This document shows positions 37,301-48,500 of a stretch of 64,000 nucleotides of DNA, in pieces. Below the pieces are notes generated by a model. The model saw only the letters and a program-made list of their open reading frames with translations. It was not told the origin of the DNA and made no database searches. The DNA lies in NCBI GenBank assembly GCA_002118135.1, contig BDIU01000194.1:1-64000 (forward strand), read 5' to 3'. A program made the position numbers and the translations under genes. Origin of the DNA: Trebouxia sp. TZW2008. Lineage: Eukaryota > Chlorophyta > Trebouxiophyceae > Trebouxiales > Trebouxiaceae. The stretch's first letter is position 1. Every line of letters starts with the position of its first letter.

Positions 37301-39726
37301 GGACTGATGGCACTTATTACTCAAGCTCATCAAACAACAGTAATCACAAGGTCAAAGCTGAAAGCTTGACTGAATGATGTTCACAGGTGGAGACAGCATT
37401 GCATTCAGCTGGGCCGCTGCTGAGCAAGGTGAGCTTGATAGCGGAGGAGGCCACCCTCATGGAGCGCGTCGCCCTCATGCTACACCCCTCCTATGCATTC
37501 AAAGGTACCCCTCCCACTTCCTTCCTGTGCACTGCAGCTTTTGCCTTGTGCACCGCTGCCATTCTTCTTCATTGTGTCACTGCTGGGTGCAGATGAGGGC
37601 ATCTTGATGGATGTGTTGGCTTTGTCCTGGCCCGTTTTTATGCAGCCCTCACCCTCCCTTCCTGCTGCCCAGGACCTGTTCTGCAGTTTGTTTGAAAGAT
37701 CACGCTTACAGTGCTTGCTTTTGGCGTATGAGCTTGGCTGGTCTGAATGTGGCATAGACATCTGGAGATGTCAGATCTTGTCTGGCGTTTGTCGTGCCTG
37801 ACGCTTTGAGGCCAAAATTCTCATGCCCTTTGAACACCTACATTGCGTGTGACTGGCACATTGGCACACACCGCTGTGCAAGCTTGCTGTGTTGAGAATG
37901 CTACTGACCAGCTTGTAATGGCTGAGACAAGCTGTCCATGAGTGAGAGTGAGGTTGAATTGGAGTGTTGCAGGGGAGGAGGTGCTGAGGCAGGGGTGGCC
38001 GGGGCGCAGCATGTACTTCCTGCGCAGCGGCTTTGTGGACCTGGTCATGGACGGCGCCGTTGTCGACACCGTGCAACCTGGAGACTTCTTTGGCGAGGTG
38101 GCTCTGCTGGCGCTTCCCCCCACCCATGAGCTGCTCCAGGTACAGCCCCACTCCTCTTCATCACTGCTTCGAAGAGGGCTACCTACATGCGTGACTCGGA
38201 CCATCAGCAGTCATACATCACTGTTGCCTTGTACCTCCCCTGTTAGGGAGGATCATCATCTGCAGCCTGTATGTTATGCACACTGAACATTTTGGACACA
38301 CAATCAAATCTAAATTTGCAGGAGTCATGTAGCGTGACCAAGACCATCAGCAGGCATCCATCACTGTTGCCTTCCATCTTGACTGCCAAGGCCCTTACCA
38401 ACTGCAGCATAAACTTTCTGCCTGCTGAACAGCTCCACTGTACAGCTGAATGTTGGTTTCGAGGAGTCCACTGACATGACCAAGACCGTCAGCAGGCATC
38501 CATCATTGTCGCCATCAATGTTCAGTGCCAGGGCTCTTACCAATGCAGCATGTATGTTCAGCATGCTGAAGAGATCTGTCAAGCAGGAGCCTTATGGCGT
38601 GACCAACTTATCAGCAGCCATCCATCACTGCTCCCTTGCATTTTCACTGCCAGAGTGCTCAACAAGTGCAGCATGCACGTCTTGCATGTTGAAGTTTTCT
38701 GTGATGCAGGAGTCTCGTGGCGTGACTGAGGATATCAGCAGCCATCCATCACTGTTCCCTTCCATATTTTCAGCCAGGGCGCTCACCAACTGCAGCATGT
38801 ATGTTCTGAATGCTGAAGAATTCCACTGTGCAGCTGAGGAGTATCCAGCTGTCAGAGCTAAGCTTGAGGCATGGGCTGATAGGTCAGATCTGTGTTCAGC
38901 CCTATCTGTCCTTGCTGCCCTGCCCTGCTTTGCTCTGCCCTATGGTGTACTGTTCTGCCCTAGCCAGCTTGGTATATTTGTATATTTCCCCAGCCTGTTC
39001 TGTCCTGCCCTTTCCTGCCCTGGCCTGCCCTAGCCTATTTCATGATGTCATGCGGGGCCCTGTCCTGCCCTGCCCTGTGGGTTTGCTGGTACAGGAGGCA
39101 GCCTTTCGCACATGCTATTCGCAGACCGGGCAGTCATCCTGTGGGATCAACTGACAGAAGTGATAGTATCATTCTTGTGTCAATTGACTGGAATCGAAGT
39201 GAATTTGACATTGAGTTGCTGCAGGCATGCCAAGAAGCTGATCAACTTCAACAGAGACTTGGGACGAGACTCTTCAGAGCTTCTGAAAGTGCCTCAGCAC
39301 TCATTCACGGTCCCTCCTGACACCCCTACAGAGTCACAGGCGGCAACCCCTGTCAAGCAAGATGCACAAAGCAGCAGCAGTACGTGGTTCCCGACTGCTG
39401 CAATTGCAACACATCGATCTGCCTCTGGATCATTTCAGCCAGGGTCTCATGAACAAGAGGCCACTGCAAATGGCAACACAGTGAGCATGATGAGTCATGT
39501 ACATGATGACAGGCAGGTACTGTTTGATGATGCTGCAAGGTCTCAGCTGCCTGTGAGCTCGCATTCACTCATGAGGCTACCCAGCAGAAGGATTGAGGAG
39601 ACAAGAAGGAGTTTTACTGCTCAAAGGAGCTTGCAAGGCCATGAGAGAAGGGTGTTTGCAGACTCTGCTACGATTCTGAGCTTTGCTGATGTGCGTGGCA
39701 GCATAGATGTTCCCGATGATACTTGA
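31339..39726 (+). CDS. Ion channel A: six-TM channel with cyclic-nucleotide-binding domain
   Basis: Exons: 31339-31480, 31551-31642, 31721-31762, 31865-31926, (one S2 exon unplaced between 31927 and 32571), 32572-32648, 32871-32987, 33477-33673, 34944-35206, 36722-36853, 37387-37504, 37973-38139, 38710-38882, 39225-39726. Phases agree except where the S2 exon is missing. Landmarks: S1 GYFFSTWNFLAVFL; LVFYLPVLSGFFDEPSHW; S3 KYLRTWFFPDAIACLPLECI; S4-S5 RLVRLASIHRRAHG...SARRIAMAAFAECV; pore-S6 VQNTWGDYNPVTWGEAL and MITVAVLFAVMVGFIVAII; C-linker FHDSILRELPYDMQ; cyclic-nucleotide domain GRSMYFLRSGFVDLVMDGAV and GDFFGEVALLALPP. The family is the CNG/HCN/KAT type in the plasma membrane. The filter lacks GYG (TWG instead), so K+ selectivity is doubtful. 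The introns hold many copies of exon edges. Paralogue: channel B. Confidence 0.85.
33278..33350 (+). repeat. Head copy of channel A S4-S5 exon
   Basis: It repeats the acceptor and first ~60 bp of the 33477 exon (GGTTGGTGCAGGTGGCCAGC against GGTTGGTGCGGCTGGCCAGC) and lies about 200 bp upstream in the preceding intron. It diverges after the codons for FDR. Confidence 0.8.
34301..34943 (+). repeat. Four tandem head copies of channel A pore exon, ~160-bp period
   Basis: Units start near 34301, 34461, 34620 and 34779; the fifth, intact unit is the real exon at 34944. Each repeats TTGCAG plus the coding start for TWPSL..GLVH and stops matching right after ACACATGGGG, at the selectivity-filter codons. 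Units 1-3 carry TAA or TAG where the real exon has GAA of VAEQYC. Unit 4 is open and in frame with the real exon, but its acceptor reads GCAA instead of GCAG. Confidence 0.92.
35330..36200 (+). repeat. About five tandem tail copies of channel A S6 segment
   Basis: After the intact S6 and donor (ATG/GTGAGC at 35206) the intron repeats the sequence coding for FAMITVAVLFAVMVGFIVAI and RMDNVM near 35340-35465, 35520-35635, 35715-35845, 35910-36030 and 36100-36185, with decreasing identity. Most retain the donor (GTGAGC, GTCAGC); the 35845 copy has ATGAGT in place of GTGAGT. A polypyrimidine CTT/CTC tract (35261-35327) precedes the first copy. Confidence 0.9.
36436..36660 (+). repeat. Two head copies of channel A C-linker exon
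   Basis: Copies at about 36440 and 36575 repeat CAGGACGCCGTGGACTCAA, the start of the 36722 exon (GATGCCATGAACTCAAGG). The second extends through the codons for RDVSENTKEHV. The acceptor of the first is TGCAG; that of the second is TACAG. Confidence 0.85.
37187..37240 (+). repeat. Head copy of channel A pre-CNBD exon
   Basis: CACAGGTAGAGGCAGCACTG at about 37190 repeats the acceptor and first ~45 bp of the 37387 exon (CACAGGTGGAGACAGCATTG), then diverges. Confidence 0.8.
38165..38705 (+). repeat. Four tandem head copies of channel A CNBD C-terminal exon
   Basis: Units near 38165, 38322, 38460 and 38590 repeat the first ~110 bp of the 38710 exon: GTGACC...ATCAGCAG.CATCCATCACTG, then GCCAGGGCTCTTACCAA..GCAGCATG. 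The last unit before the real exon is the most similar. Periods are about 125-160 bp. Confidence 0.88.
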
Positions 39727-40517
39727 GAATGCAGCAGACATTGCCAAATCAAGTTGCCTTTCACAATCACAGCTCATTGCATGACCATACCTGCAAATGC
39801 AAATTCCATGCTTCATGCCTATAATCTCTCTGAACATTGCTTGCCTTCTATGACCTGCCCGAAGCAAAGTGGAGCTGAATGAAGACGGCATGCGTGGTTG
39901 AGCTGCAGCACAAGACTGCCCAGTGCCTTTACTCCAGCACCGTTTCGTCTCCGCGCGGGCCGTGACTAACCGCGACACCACACGCGGCGCGCATTCAGTC
40001 ATGCTGCTCCGCGGGCAGCAGCCAGAATCCCTCCAGGTGGCGAGAACGCTATGGCGCTATAAAGCACTGCAGTTCGACCTGCAGACCTTCACAACCTTTT
40101 GCTATCAGACACCGCAGCACTCGTTGCATCCGCAGCAGGTACTTGCTCGACGTTTGCGCCTATGCCATGCACCTTGTTGTGTCACACGGCGCTTGCCTTC
40201 CTGCAACCTCTTAACCAGTTCCGATCTGCCTTGTCTTGTGTGTTCGCGTCTTGCACTTTCGGCCTGTAAGACAGCGTTGCTTACTTTCCGTCCCTTGCTG
40301 CATCGTTTGCAAGCTTCTTGATCCAGCGTGTCTTGTGCCTGATACTGAACGTGGTATTCAGCAGATCACTGACACACTCACTGTTGCCACGCTTTCATAG
40401 ATCACTGACACGTTGTGCCCTGCTGCAGGCGAGACTTGAGCCAGCGTCCCCATTTTCACCGCTTACACGCTCACGTTTCTAGCTGACTTCGCCTCCTCGC
40501 AGAGCTCAGATCGTAAG
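39727..40517. other. Spacer between channel A and ferritin-like gene
   Basis: No gene seen. The last part should hold the promoter and 5' UTR of the ferritin-like gene. Confidence 0.5.
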
Positions 40518-41833
40518 ATGAAGGTACGCGGCCTGTCTGGTTGTCGCGCTGTCGTTGCTCGCTTGCAGATCATGCCGCTCCCAAGTGTTACAACTATGTA
40601 TATGCTGACGTGTCTTCTGCTCTGCAGATCGGCTATGCTTTCGCCTTGGTCGGTCTATTTGCCATCCTGTCACCAGTTGCACAGGCCAGAAGCTTGAAGC
40701 AGTCATCCCAAATTGGCGATGCTGACGTGCTCAACTTCGCACTCAACTTGGAGTGCCTGGAGGCTCAATTCTACTCCTGTGCAGTCTACGGCCAGCCCTT
40801 GTCAGATGAGCTAACAGGCTACGGTCCCCAGCCCATTGGTTGCCAGGCAGCCAACTTCACCAACGACGACTTGTACAGCATTGCAATGGATGTTGCCAAC
40901 AACGAGATTGCTCACGTCAGCTACCTCAGGACTGCTCTGGGCAACCAGTCAGTGCAGTGCCCTCTGGTCAACATTGGGGATGCATTCAGCGCAGCTGCCA
41001 ACGCAGCTCTCGGCACCACTCTCTCACCTGCTTTCATCCCTTACGTCAACGACCTGTACTTCCTGACTGGCGCCTTCATCTTTGAGGACCTCGGTGTGAC
41101 TGCCTACATGGGTGCTCTTGGCCGCATTCAGAGCTCTGACTACTTTTTGGCTGCTGCCGGTGAGCTTCACTGCTGTGCTCTGCTTTTGCTCTGTTTGCTT
41201 TGCTGCACTAACAGTCATCGCTATATTGCTGCATCAGCTTGCTGCACTTATGCTGTGCTTGCCCTGAAGCTTGCTGCCAATGTCAATTTTTGCATTCAGT
41301 TGAGTGCTGCAGCTTGCTTGTACTTTGCAATGTTGTGCCTTTGCTGCTCAAATTGCATTGCTGCAGCTTCACTTTGCTTGCTGCAAAATTGGTGTGCTGC
41401 AGCTTGTCTGTTGCATACTTTGCCTTGCCTGTGCTGCAGTTTCATGCTATGCTGCTACAAACTGCTCAGTGACTGACTGCTTGATTCCATGTTTGCAGGT
41501 ATCCTGGCAACTGAGGCCTACCACGCCGGTTACATCCGCACAGCCCTCATTCAGAACGGCGATGTCATCACTCCCTACGGTGCCAACGTCACCACCATCA
41601 TCGACGCCATCTCTGCAGCACGCATGAAGCTGGATGGTTCATCAGTCACTGATGACAAGGGTATCTTCAACGCCACCACTGGTGACTACATCCTGGCTCC
41701 AGTTGATGACAACGCCCTTGTGTACACCAGGACCCCAGCCCAGGTTCTGCAGGTTGCTTACCTGAACGCTGCTGGCAACCCTGGCGGCTTCTTCCCCAAC
41801 GGTGTCAACGGCCGTGTGCAGCACAGCAGTTAG
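40518..41833 (+). CDS. Secreted ferritin-like protein, desiccation-related PCC13-62 type
   Basis: Exons: 40518-40523 (only ATG AAG), 40628-41159, 41499-41833; phases agree, 290 aa, TAG stop. The two-codon first exon joins to IGYAFALVGLFAILSPVAQA, giving a classic signal peptide. The ferritin-like helices follow: DADVLNFALNLECLEAQFYS with the helix-1 Glu residues, VANNEIAHVSYLRTALG, NDLYFLTGAFIFEDLGVTAY, and LATEAYHAGYIRTALIQNGD. The tail is GNPGGFFPNGVNGRV. This matches the PCC13-62/DUF4856-like ferritin-fold proteins of plants and algae, linked to desiccation; the metal-binding role is inferred. The second intron (41160-41498) is a degenerate TTGCTGC-type repeat. Confidence 0.92.
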
Positions 41834-41912
41834 ATTTTGCCTTAGCAGCCTGCAGCACATTTGGCTTTTGCCTGCACAATGTGCAGTACAGCAGTTAGAT
41901 TTCGCCTTGGCA
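41815..41912 (+). repeat. Tail duplication spanning the ferritin-like stop codon
   Basis: The last codons, the TAG and the start of the 3' UTR (GTGCAGCACAGCAGTTAGAT) are repeated about 60 bp downstream as GTGCAGTACAGCAGTTAGAT. The second copy is non-coding. Confidence 0.8.
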
Positions 41913-42508
41913 ATGTGCAGCGTATTTTGCCTCAGCAGAACTTAGCAGCACTGCAGGTGCTTTGTACAGTTATTAGCCTGAAGCCTTAGATTGCTTTGTA
42001 CAGCTTTTGTAGACGTAGGACAGAAATTGCTGCTAGGCAGAAATAAAGTGTGCAAGCCTTTGCAACAGAATTTGTGACTGCTGTTGAAGTGTTGAGCTGT
42101 GAGTGTTGAAGTGGTATTGAGGGCTTGATTTGATTCTATTTTGTTGCTACAGCTATACACAATTGACTTTGTATATAGCTGCTTGCAAGGCTTTCCACCA
42201 CTATGTAAGATTCATCACATCTTTACACTCTACAAGCTTCTTGCTGCATTCACTGCACTGCATGCTTCAAGCTCTTGACTTGCTCCAAAGTCTTTGCTAC
42301 ATTTACTGCGTTGCATGCTTTGAGCTTCTGACTTGCACATTTTGCTCACCAAAGTCTTTTTGCTCGCTTGAATGCACAAAGTCTTGCCATGCAGCATTTG
42401 CGCACATTTGAGAAGATTATTCAGCTTCAAGGAACAGAGGCTTTCGTTACAGAGGCTTCTGCTTGTTCCCACACCGACTGTCAGATCACAGTAGCATAGC
42501 AAAACCCA
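41913..42508. other. 3' flank; no gene seen
   Basis: A/T- and TTGC-rich sequence between the ferritin-like gene and the convergent aspartic-protease stop. Possible polyadenylation region around 42040 (AAATAAAG). No coding signal. Confidence 0.5.
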
Positions 42509-45500
42509 TCACGCTGAATCAGGTTTTGGAAGAAACATGATACAGTCCCTGGCATAGTCTAGAATCACAGAACACCTTGACATGATATCTCCACACAAGA
42601 TGCCACAGGAATACAGGGTATGATCTAAGCCGTCCGAATCTGTGAACAGGCATTTGATGTTATGGAACTTCTGATTGCTGAGCTCAATGCTGCGCAGCTC
42701 GCCACTTTTGACCTGCATGCCTGCCACTGCTGCCCCTCCCACACCCTGCACTCATCATAATTACAATCAGTTGCTGCATGAGGCAGGTACTGCTGTCAAG
42801 CTGTGCTCAAACCGTTTAATTTGTGAGCATCAAGTTGGAAACAGGCATATCACTTCTGAAACAGCTGATTGCTGGGATCAATGCTGCTCAGCTTGACTTG
42901 TGAGCATGCAGTTGAAAACGGGTATATCACTGCTGACATTCTGAAACAGCTGATTGCTGAGATCAATGCTGCTCAGCTTGCCACTTTGGCCTGCATGCCT
43001 GCCACTACTGCTCCTCCAACTTGCTGCACCTGTCATGACAGGAGTCAGGTGCAAAATAAGACATACAGTGCTGCTCGATAGCAGCCAGGTTTCTGCAACA
43101 CCGTTGACAGTTGTTAAACAAGTCATGCAACGCTGTCAAGCTGTGCTCAAAAAGGTTGTAAGCGCTGAGTTGAGAATAGGCATATTGTTGCTGCTCTGCC
43201 GACGCTTTGCATCCATCACGACGATGGCCGCTTGTCACATCAGCTGTGCATCCCCGACAGACCTGGTGAGAACAGCAATGAAGGCAAACAGCATGCAGAT
43301 TGTGCATTACAAAGCTTCTGTACACTGACCATAACCCGCATGACCAATTCACCTCTACATGCATCTTTCAGTCCTTCCAAATGGTGCTGATCATTTGCTG
43401 CATGGCTGATGTCAAAAGTTCACATGCTGCATTTAGCAAAGCACATGCAATCACGTCTGTGGTAGCCACACACGTCAAGCTTCACCGTGCATGAACTAGC
43501 GTCAGGGGTCAAGCAGAGTCACTGAAATTGCATGTGTCAAGACTGTCCAACGCTGCTGAAGGGCGTCTTACTGTGAGTCATGCCTGCCATGCATGCATGC
43601 TGGACGCTCGATTGAGTACCTTCACAGGTACTGACAGTTTTGGTTGTTCCTATATTCATGGTGTCTCAAAGCTTGCTGCACACGCCTGGGGCACCTCACA
43701 CTCACAACAGGGCAATGTTTCCTAAGCGTGTCTCACCGTGAGTGTGCGCATGCCATGCTTGCTGCTAGACGCCAGCCCCAGTTCCTTCACAGCTCTTGCA
43801 TGGAACATAGCATCTACCCCACCAGCTCCAGAATCCAGCATGAACAGGCAGGGTACTGGTTCGTGTCCCTGGTCCACCGTCAGCATCACCTCCACATGGG
43901 GCAGGTTAGCAACCAGGGTTATGGGCTGCCAGCGATGGGTCAAGCTGGGGTCAGGGGTTTTGGTGGAGGGGTCATGGAGACTGAGGGTGAAGGGTGCGTT
44001 GGCTTTGTCGTGGCTGCTGGGAGGAAGCTCCATGACACACCGTCTAAATAGGTCATAACTGCGAGCGGCACAGCAAAGCAATGACACATTGCACAGCACG
44101 TGATGACATCACTGCAAGCCGCACATGGGCTGATGGAGTACATCACAGCAATGAAACACCAAAGGGAAGATGCTCCTGTGAGCAGCACAGCTCGGCCATG
44201 ACACACCGTCTAAATAGGTCATACCTGCAAGCAGCAAAGCACATGATGATGTCACTTTGACAACAGTGATTCTGCTGACCAAACCTTCCAGCAACAGGCT
44301 GTGGAGCGCCGCTGACAACATCAATAAGGCTCTTTGCATGAACAGCGGCTGCTGGACTGTGATGGCACCCAGTGACACCTGCTGTCTCCGGCAAGGCAGG
44401 ATCCTGTCAACACCATTGCATATACTGTTCACTGACAGAAGCAGCAGTGGTTCTGACCCAAGGATGCCAGTGACAGGCCCCAGGAGCGCCCTTGACAACA
44501 CCAGCAAGGCTCATCTGTATGAGCAGGGGCTGTTGGATGATGATAGGGCCAAGTGACAGCTCCTGTTTGTGTCTGAATTCAATCAACAGGAATGCTGCAT
44601 GCTTACCAACAGTCAAGTGAGTGCTGCTTACCCTAGGATGCCAGTGACAGGCCCAGGAGCGCCGTTGACGACACCAGCGAGGCTCATCTGCATGAACAGG
44701 GGCCGTTGTATGGTGACAGGGCCCAGTGACAGCTCCTGCCCCCGTCTGAATTTACACAGCAGGCGCCCGCCCATGCCCGCCACATGCACCTCCCCAAAGC
44801 TCGCTAGGCCAAGATCATTGGCTGTCTTCTCTTCTATGACCAGGCCACTAGCACCTGAATGACTTCATTCACAAATGAAATATGCCAATGATTTTACGAA
44901 CAACAAAACATTCTGGGAACAAAGTTTGCTATAATTTCCGTGTCAAAATCCACTTGTCATCAAGGCGCCCCCCAATGCCTGCCACATCCACCTCACCAAA
45001 GCCCGCCAGCCCAAGATTGTTGGCTGTCTTCTCTTCTATGACCAAGCCACTTGCACCTGCATGGGCACATGTACTTGAGAAACAGCTTGCCAGCTCAATG
45101 TTGTCCTGCTCAAGGACCAAACCGCTTGCGCCTGGTTCGCAGAGGATGACGCCCTATGGCTCTGTCATGAACAGTGTATAAACAGATTTTGCTGCAAATT
45201 GCATTGGCAGAGACCATTTGTCATTCATGCGGTGTCATTGTCACATGCCACATGTATCAAAGCTCGCTAGCCTTAGATGATTGGCTGTCTGCTCTTCTGT
45301 GACCAAGCCGCTTGCACCTGCATATTCATCATTGTTTGAGCAACAGCTTGCCAGCCCAAGGTTGTTGAGTGTGCCCTCCTCCATGACCCAGCCACTTGCA
45401 CCTGCATGGCAAGGAGTTCCCTCCTTGTGGCTCTACTGATACATGTGAGGCTTGCACCTAAATTTGGATGTGATATGAAAATTGTAGACATTATGTGCTG

Positions 45501-48500
45501 CCACTTGCAGAGACCACAGGTCACATAATGGGGATGGAGGAATGCTGAATGCACCTCCCCAGATGCTGAAAGCCCTAACTTATTGGCAGTGGCTGCAGCA
45601 AGGTTGCTGACTTTGACACCTGCCAACGCTGACTTACATTGGCATGCATGTATCTGTTGCACTGCGCTGCAACACGCTTGCAGCTGCATACATGCACAGC
45701 TGGGCATCTCGTGCTTGCTTTCTGGATTCAAAGTTTTGCAGAGCGCAACCTGTTGCTTTGACATCTGGGAGTATGGGTTGTATAACACTTCTTTTCAGCA
45801 AAAAGGGCTGCAATGTACGTAGACATGCCTTGAAAGCTGTTGCATAGCTGCAAGCACCTACCGGTGTCAAGCATCATATAGCCCACATCTTGACCATTGA
45901 TCTTTGGCTGCACCAGCACATGTCCACTGCGTGTGTGCCAAGCTTGAACTGTGGCGAGAAGCTCAGGGTCAAATGAGGTGTCCTGTGGCGTCAGCAGCGG
46001 CTCTGGCATGACAAATGTCGGCAGTTTTGGCGCCAAACTGGTGGAAGCTGAGGTGGTCGTGATATGGTTGTTCCCGCCGGAGGGAGTCAAATGGATGTGC
46101 TCTGTGGGGAAGAAGAAGCTGCATGCAGAAGGAAGACTGAGCTGTATGCCCAATGCAAGACTGACTAATTTGCTGATATCACAAACAACATGAGATACAA
46201 GTGCGTGAGATGCAGTGTGGCAACAAGCACCTCTCAACCTGTTGGTGATGCACAAGGGTAGTGTGACTGACAGCAGCGAACCTGATGAACGCATTGCTGA
46301 GGGCGACATCGCTCATAGCAGCGTGCTTCACATGCGCATCTCACTTGCTGGAACAGCATCATGCCCTTGTGTGGCTTGCGTTGACCACAGCGGCAAATGC
46401 AGCATTCAGCAGCTCATGGGCATTACAAAATGCACATGTCATGTGGAGCAATGATATTGAGCAAAAAAGTCAGCAGCATAGACACGTCTCAACACACAAG
46501 GTGAAGACAAGTAATAGGTAGCAGCAATAGCAAAAAGAAATTAGTTGCCGAACGCATCAGCAGAAGGTTCTGTGACTCACTCTGGTTCCCATTCTTGCCA
46601 CTGTTGGTAATGCCAAGTGTGCACTTCGCCACATTCTGGCTGAAGAAGAGCAATGGGCAGCCATGACTCGCTGCACACCCTGACTTGACTCACCAACTAC
46701 AGGTACCAAATCATTGTGACTGTCATGCCATAACATGAAGGAAGTCAAATTCCTTGTTTACGGCTGCACATTGCAGAGGCTGATGTCTTCAAAGGCATCA
46801 CAGAAATGTGCACAGCGGCACGGTTGCATATGATCTGGAGTTGCAATTGCATCTGTTAGACAGCATGCGAACTCAAGCTACTCAAGCCAGGCCATGGATG
46901 ACAGACTGCATTGGCGGCTTGCAGCAGCTTGGGATGATGTCAATCAGGTGGTAGTATCAATCGCATGCACCTTGTGTCTTGAACGCATCATATATTGCTC
47001 ACCCTGCCTGATTTTAGCTTGACAGCAAGCATCACATAAGGCTTGCTGTCCTGACTGCTAGCCTCATGCTTTCTAACTGCTTCTGTATTTGTGCTTGCAA
47101 CACTGTCTGTATCTTGATCCCAGTCAATATGACTTGAGGCCTCGCTGTTAGAGCTGCTGCTGCTGCTACTGCTGCTGCTGCGTGCGCTGTTGCTGCCTGG
47201 ATTCTGATGGTGGTCATTCAGTCTGGCGTCAGCAGCATGCTCACTCTGCTTGGAGTGCAATTCGTGCTTGCTGTCAGCTGAAAGTGATGCTGCGTTTGAA
47301 GCCTTCATATTTGAGGAATTGTTTGCACTGGATGAGATGGAGGGGCTATTTGAGGTGGAGGGGCTATCCGAGGTAGAAGGGCCCCCAACAGGTTGGTGTA
47401 GGGAGTCCTTTGGGCGCTGTGGCTCACTTGTAAGGTTTGTGCTTGTGTCTGCTGCTGCGACAAGTGCTGCAGGCAAGGCTGTTGCCTCAAACTCATCTGC
47501 CTGTAGGCAAATGACTTCCTCAGAGCCAAATGATGATCAGATTGTCTGTCCATGTTTTTTACACGTGTCCACAGGTGCATGATGGCGGTGCTGGGCAATG
47601 TTTCCTACATGTGTTCTTCGGAAAGTGCGTGATGGTGCAGGACTTCGATCAAGTAGTGCACAACAGCAGGCAAGCCAAGGTTGCCTGCTCTTGATACCAC
47701 AGAGCCAAGCAATCAGGGAATATCTCTGACCCTCAGCCGGTCAGAACCATGCTGGTTGTAACATAGAAGGCTGAGATTATTTGATGTGCTGACACACATA
47801 TCAAACCCAGAGCTGGAGCCCTCATTGACAAGCAGCAGTTATGCAATCTTGGCCTCATTGCTCAGTAGAGTCAGGGCTGCAAGGCTGAGCATACCTGATT
47901 GACAACAAGTGAGATGTCCAGGATGTCAACAACATCTGGGCTCAGCCATAAGCCTGATTTGACCCATGCTGCAACTAGACATGCCTGCACAATACACCCT
48001 GGAGCACTCACAGAAAAGACACGACTTGATTGTTACGACTGTGCAGCGCGACAGCCCAAGGTTTTGCTTGAAATTTTGATGCACATGCATATCAAGGATG
48101 GTACAGCAATGACAATGTTGCCAAGCCAGAACACTGCTGCGTTAGCCACTGCCGCATGTCACATGCGAAGCAATGCAGCTGAACAAGCTCAGCGACCAGT
48201 TTGAAGGTCACCATGTATGGAGCTACAGCAAGCACTGAGATGCTGTTAGTACCTCATTGTCGTCAAGCTGAAGGCGCTTGGGGACACCTGTGTCATCTAT
48301 CTGCAAGCGACATCTAGCACTTCATCCCGATGTGATCAGAGTGGAAGATCTGCAAAACTTGTACCTCCCAGCTATGGCTGTCTGCACCTCCATTGCATCC
48401 TGATCTGAAAGTCAGTTCCTTGCTGGAGATAGTCTCCAGATAGGCACCATCTGGCCTAAGCTTGAGCTGCCAGACCACATCCATGCCCATGTGGTGTCCA

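Noticed and set aside
40541..41476. 311-aa frame taken as the whole ferritin-like gene
   Set aside because: It starts inside the first intron and reads through the donor at 41160 into a repetitive intron; the spliced model restores the signal peptide and the family C-terminus.
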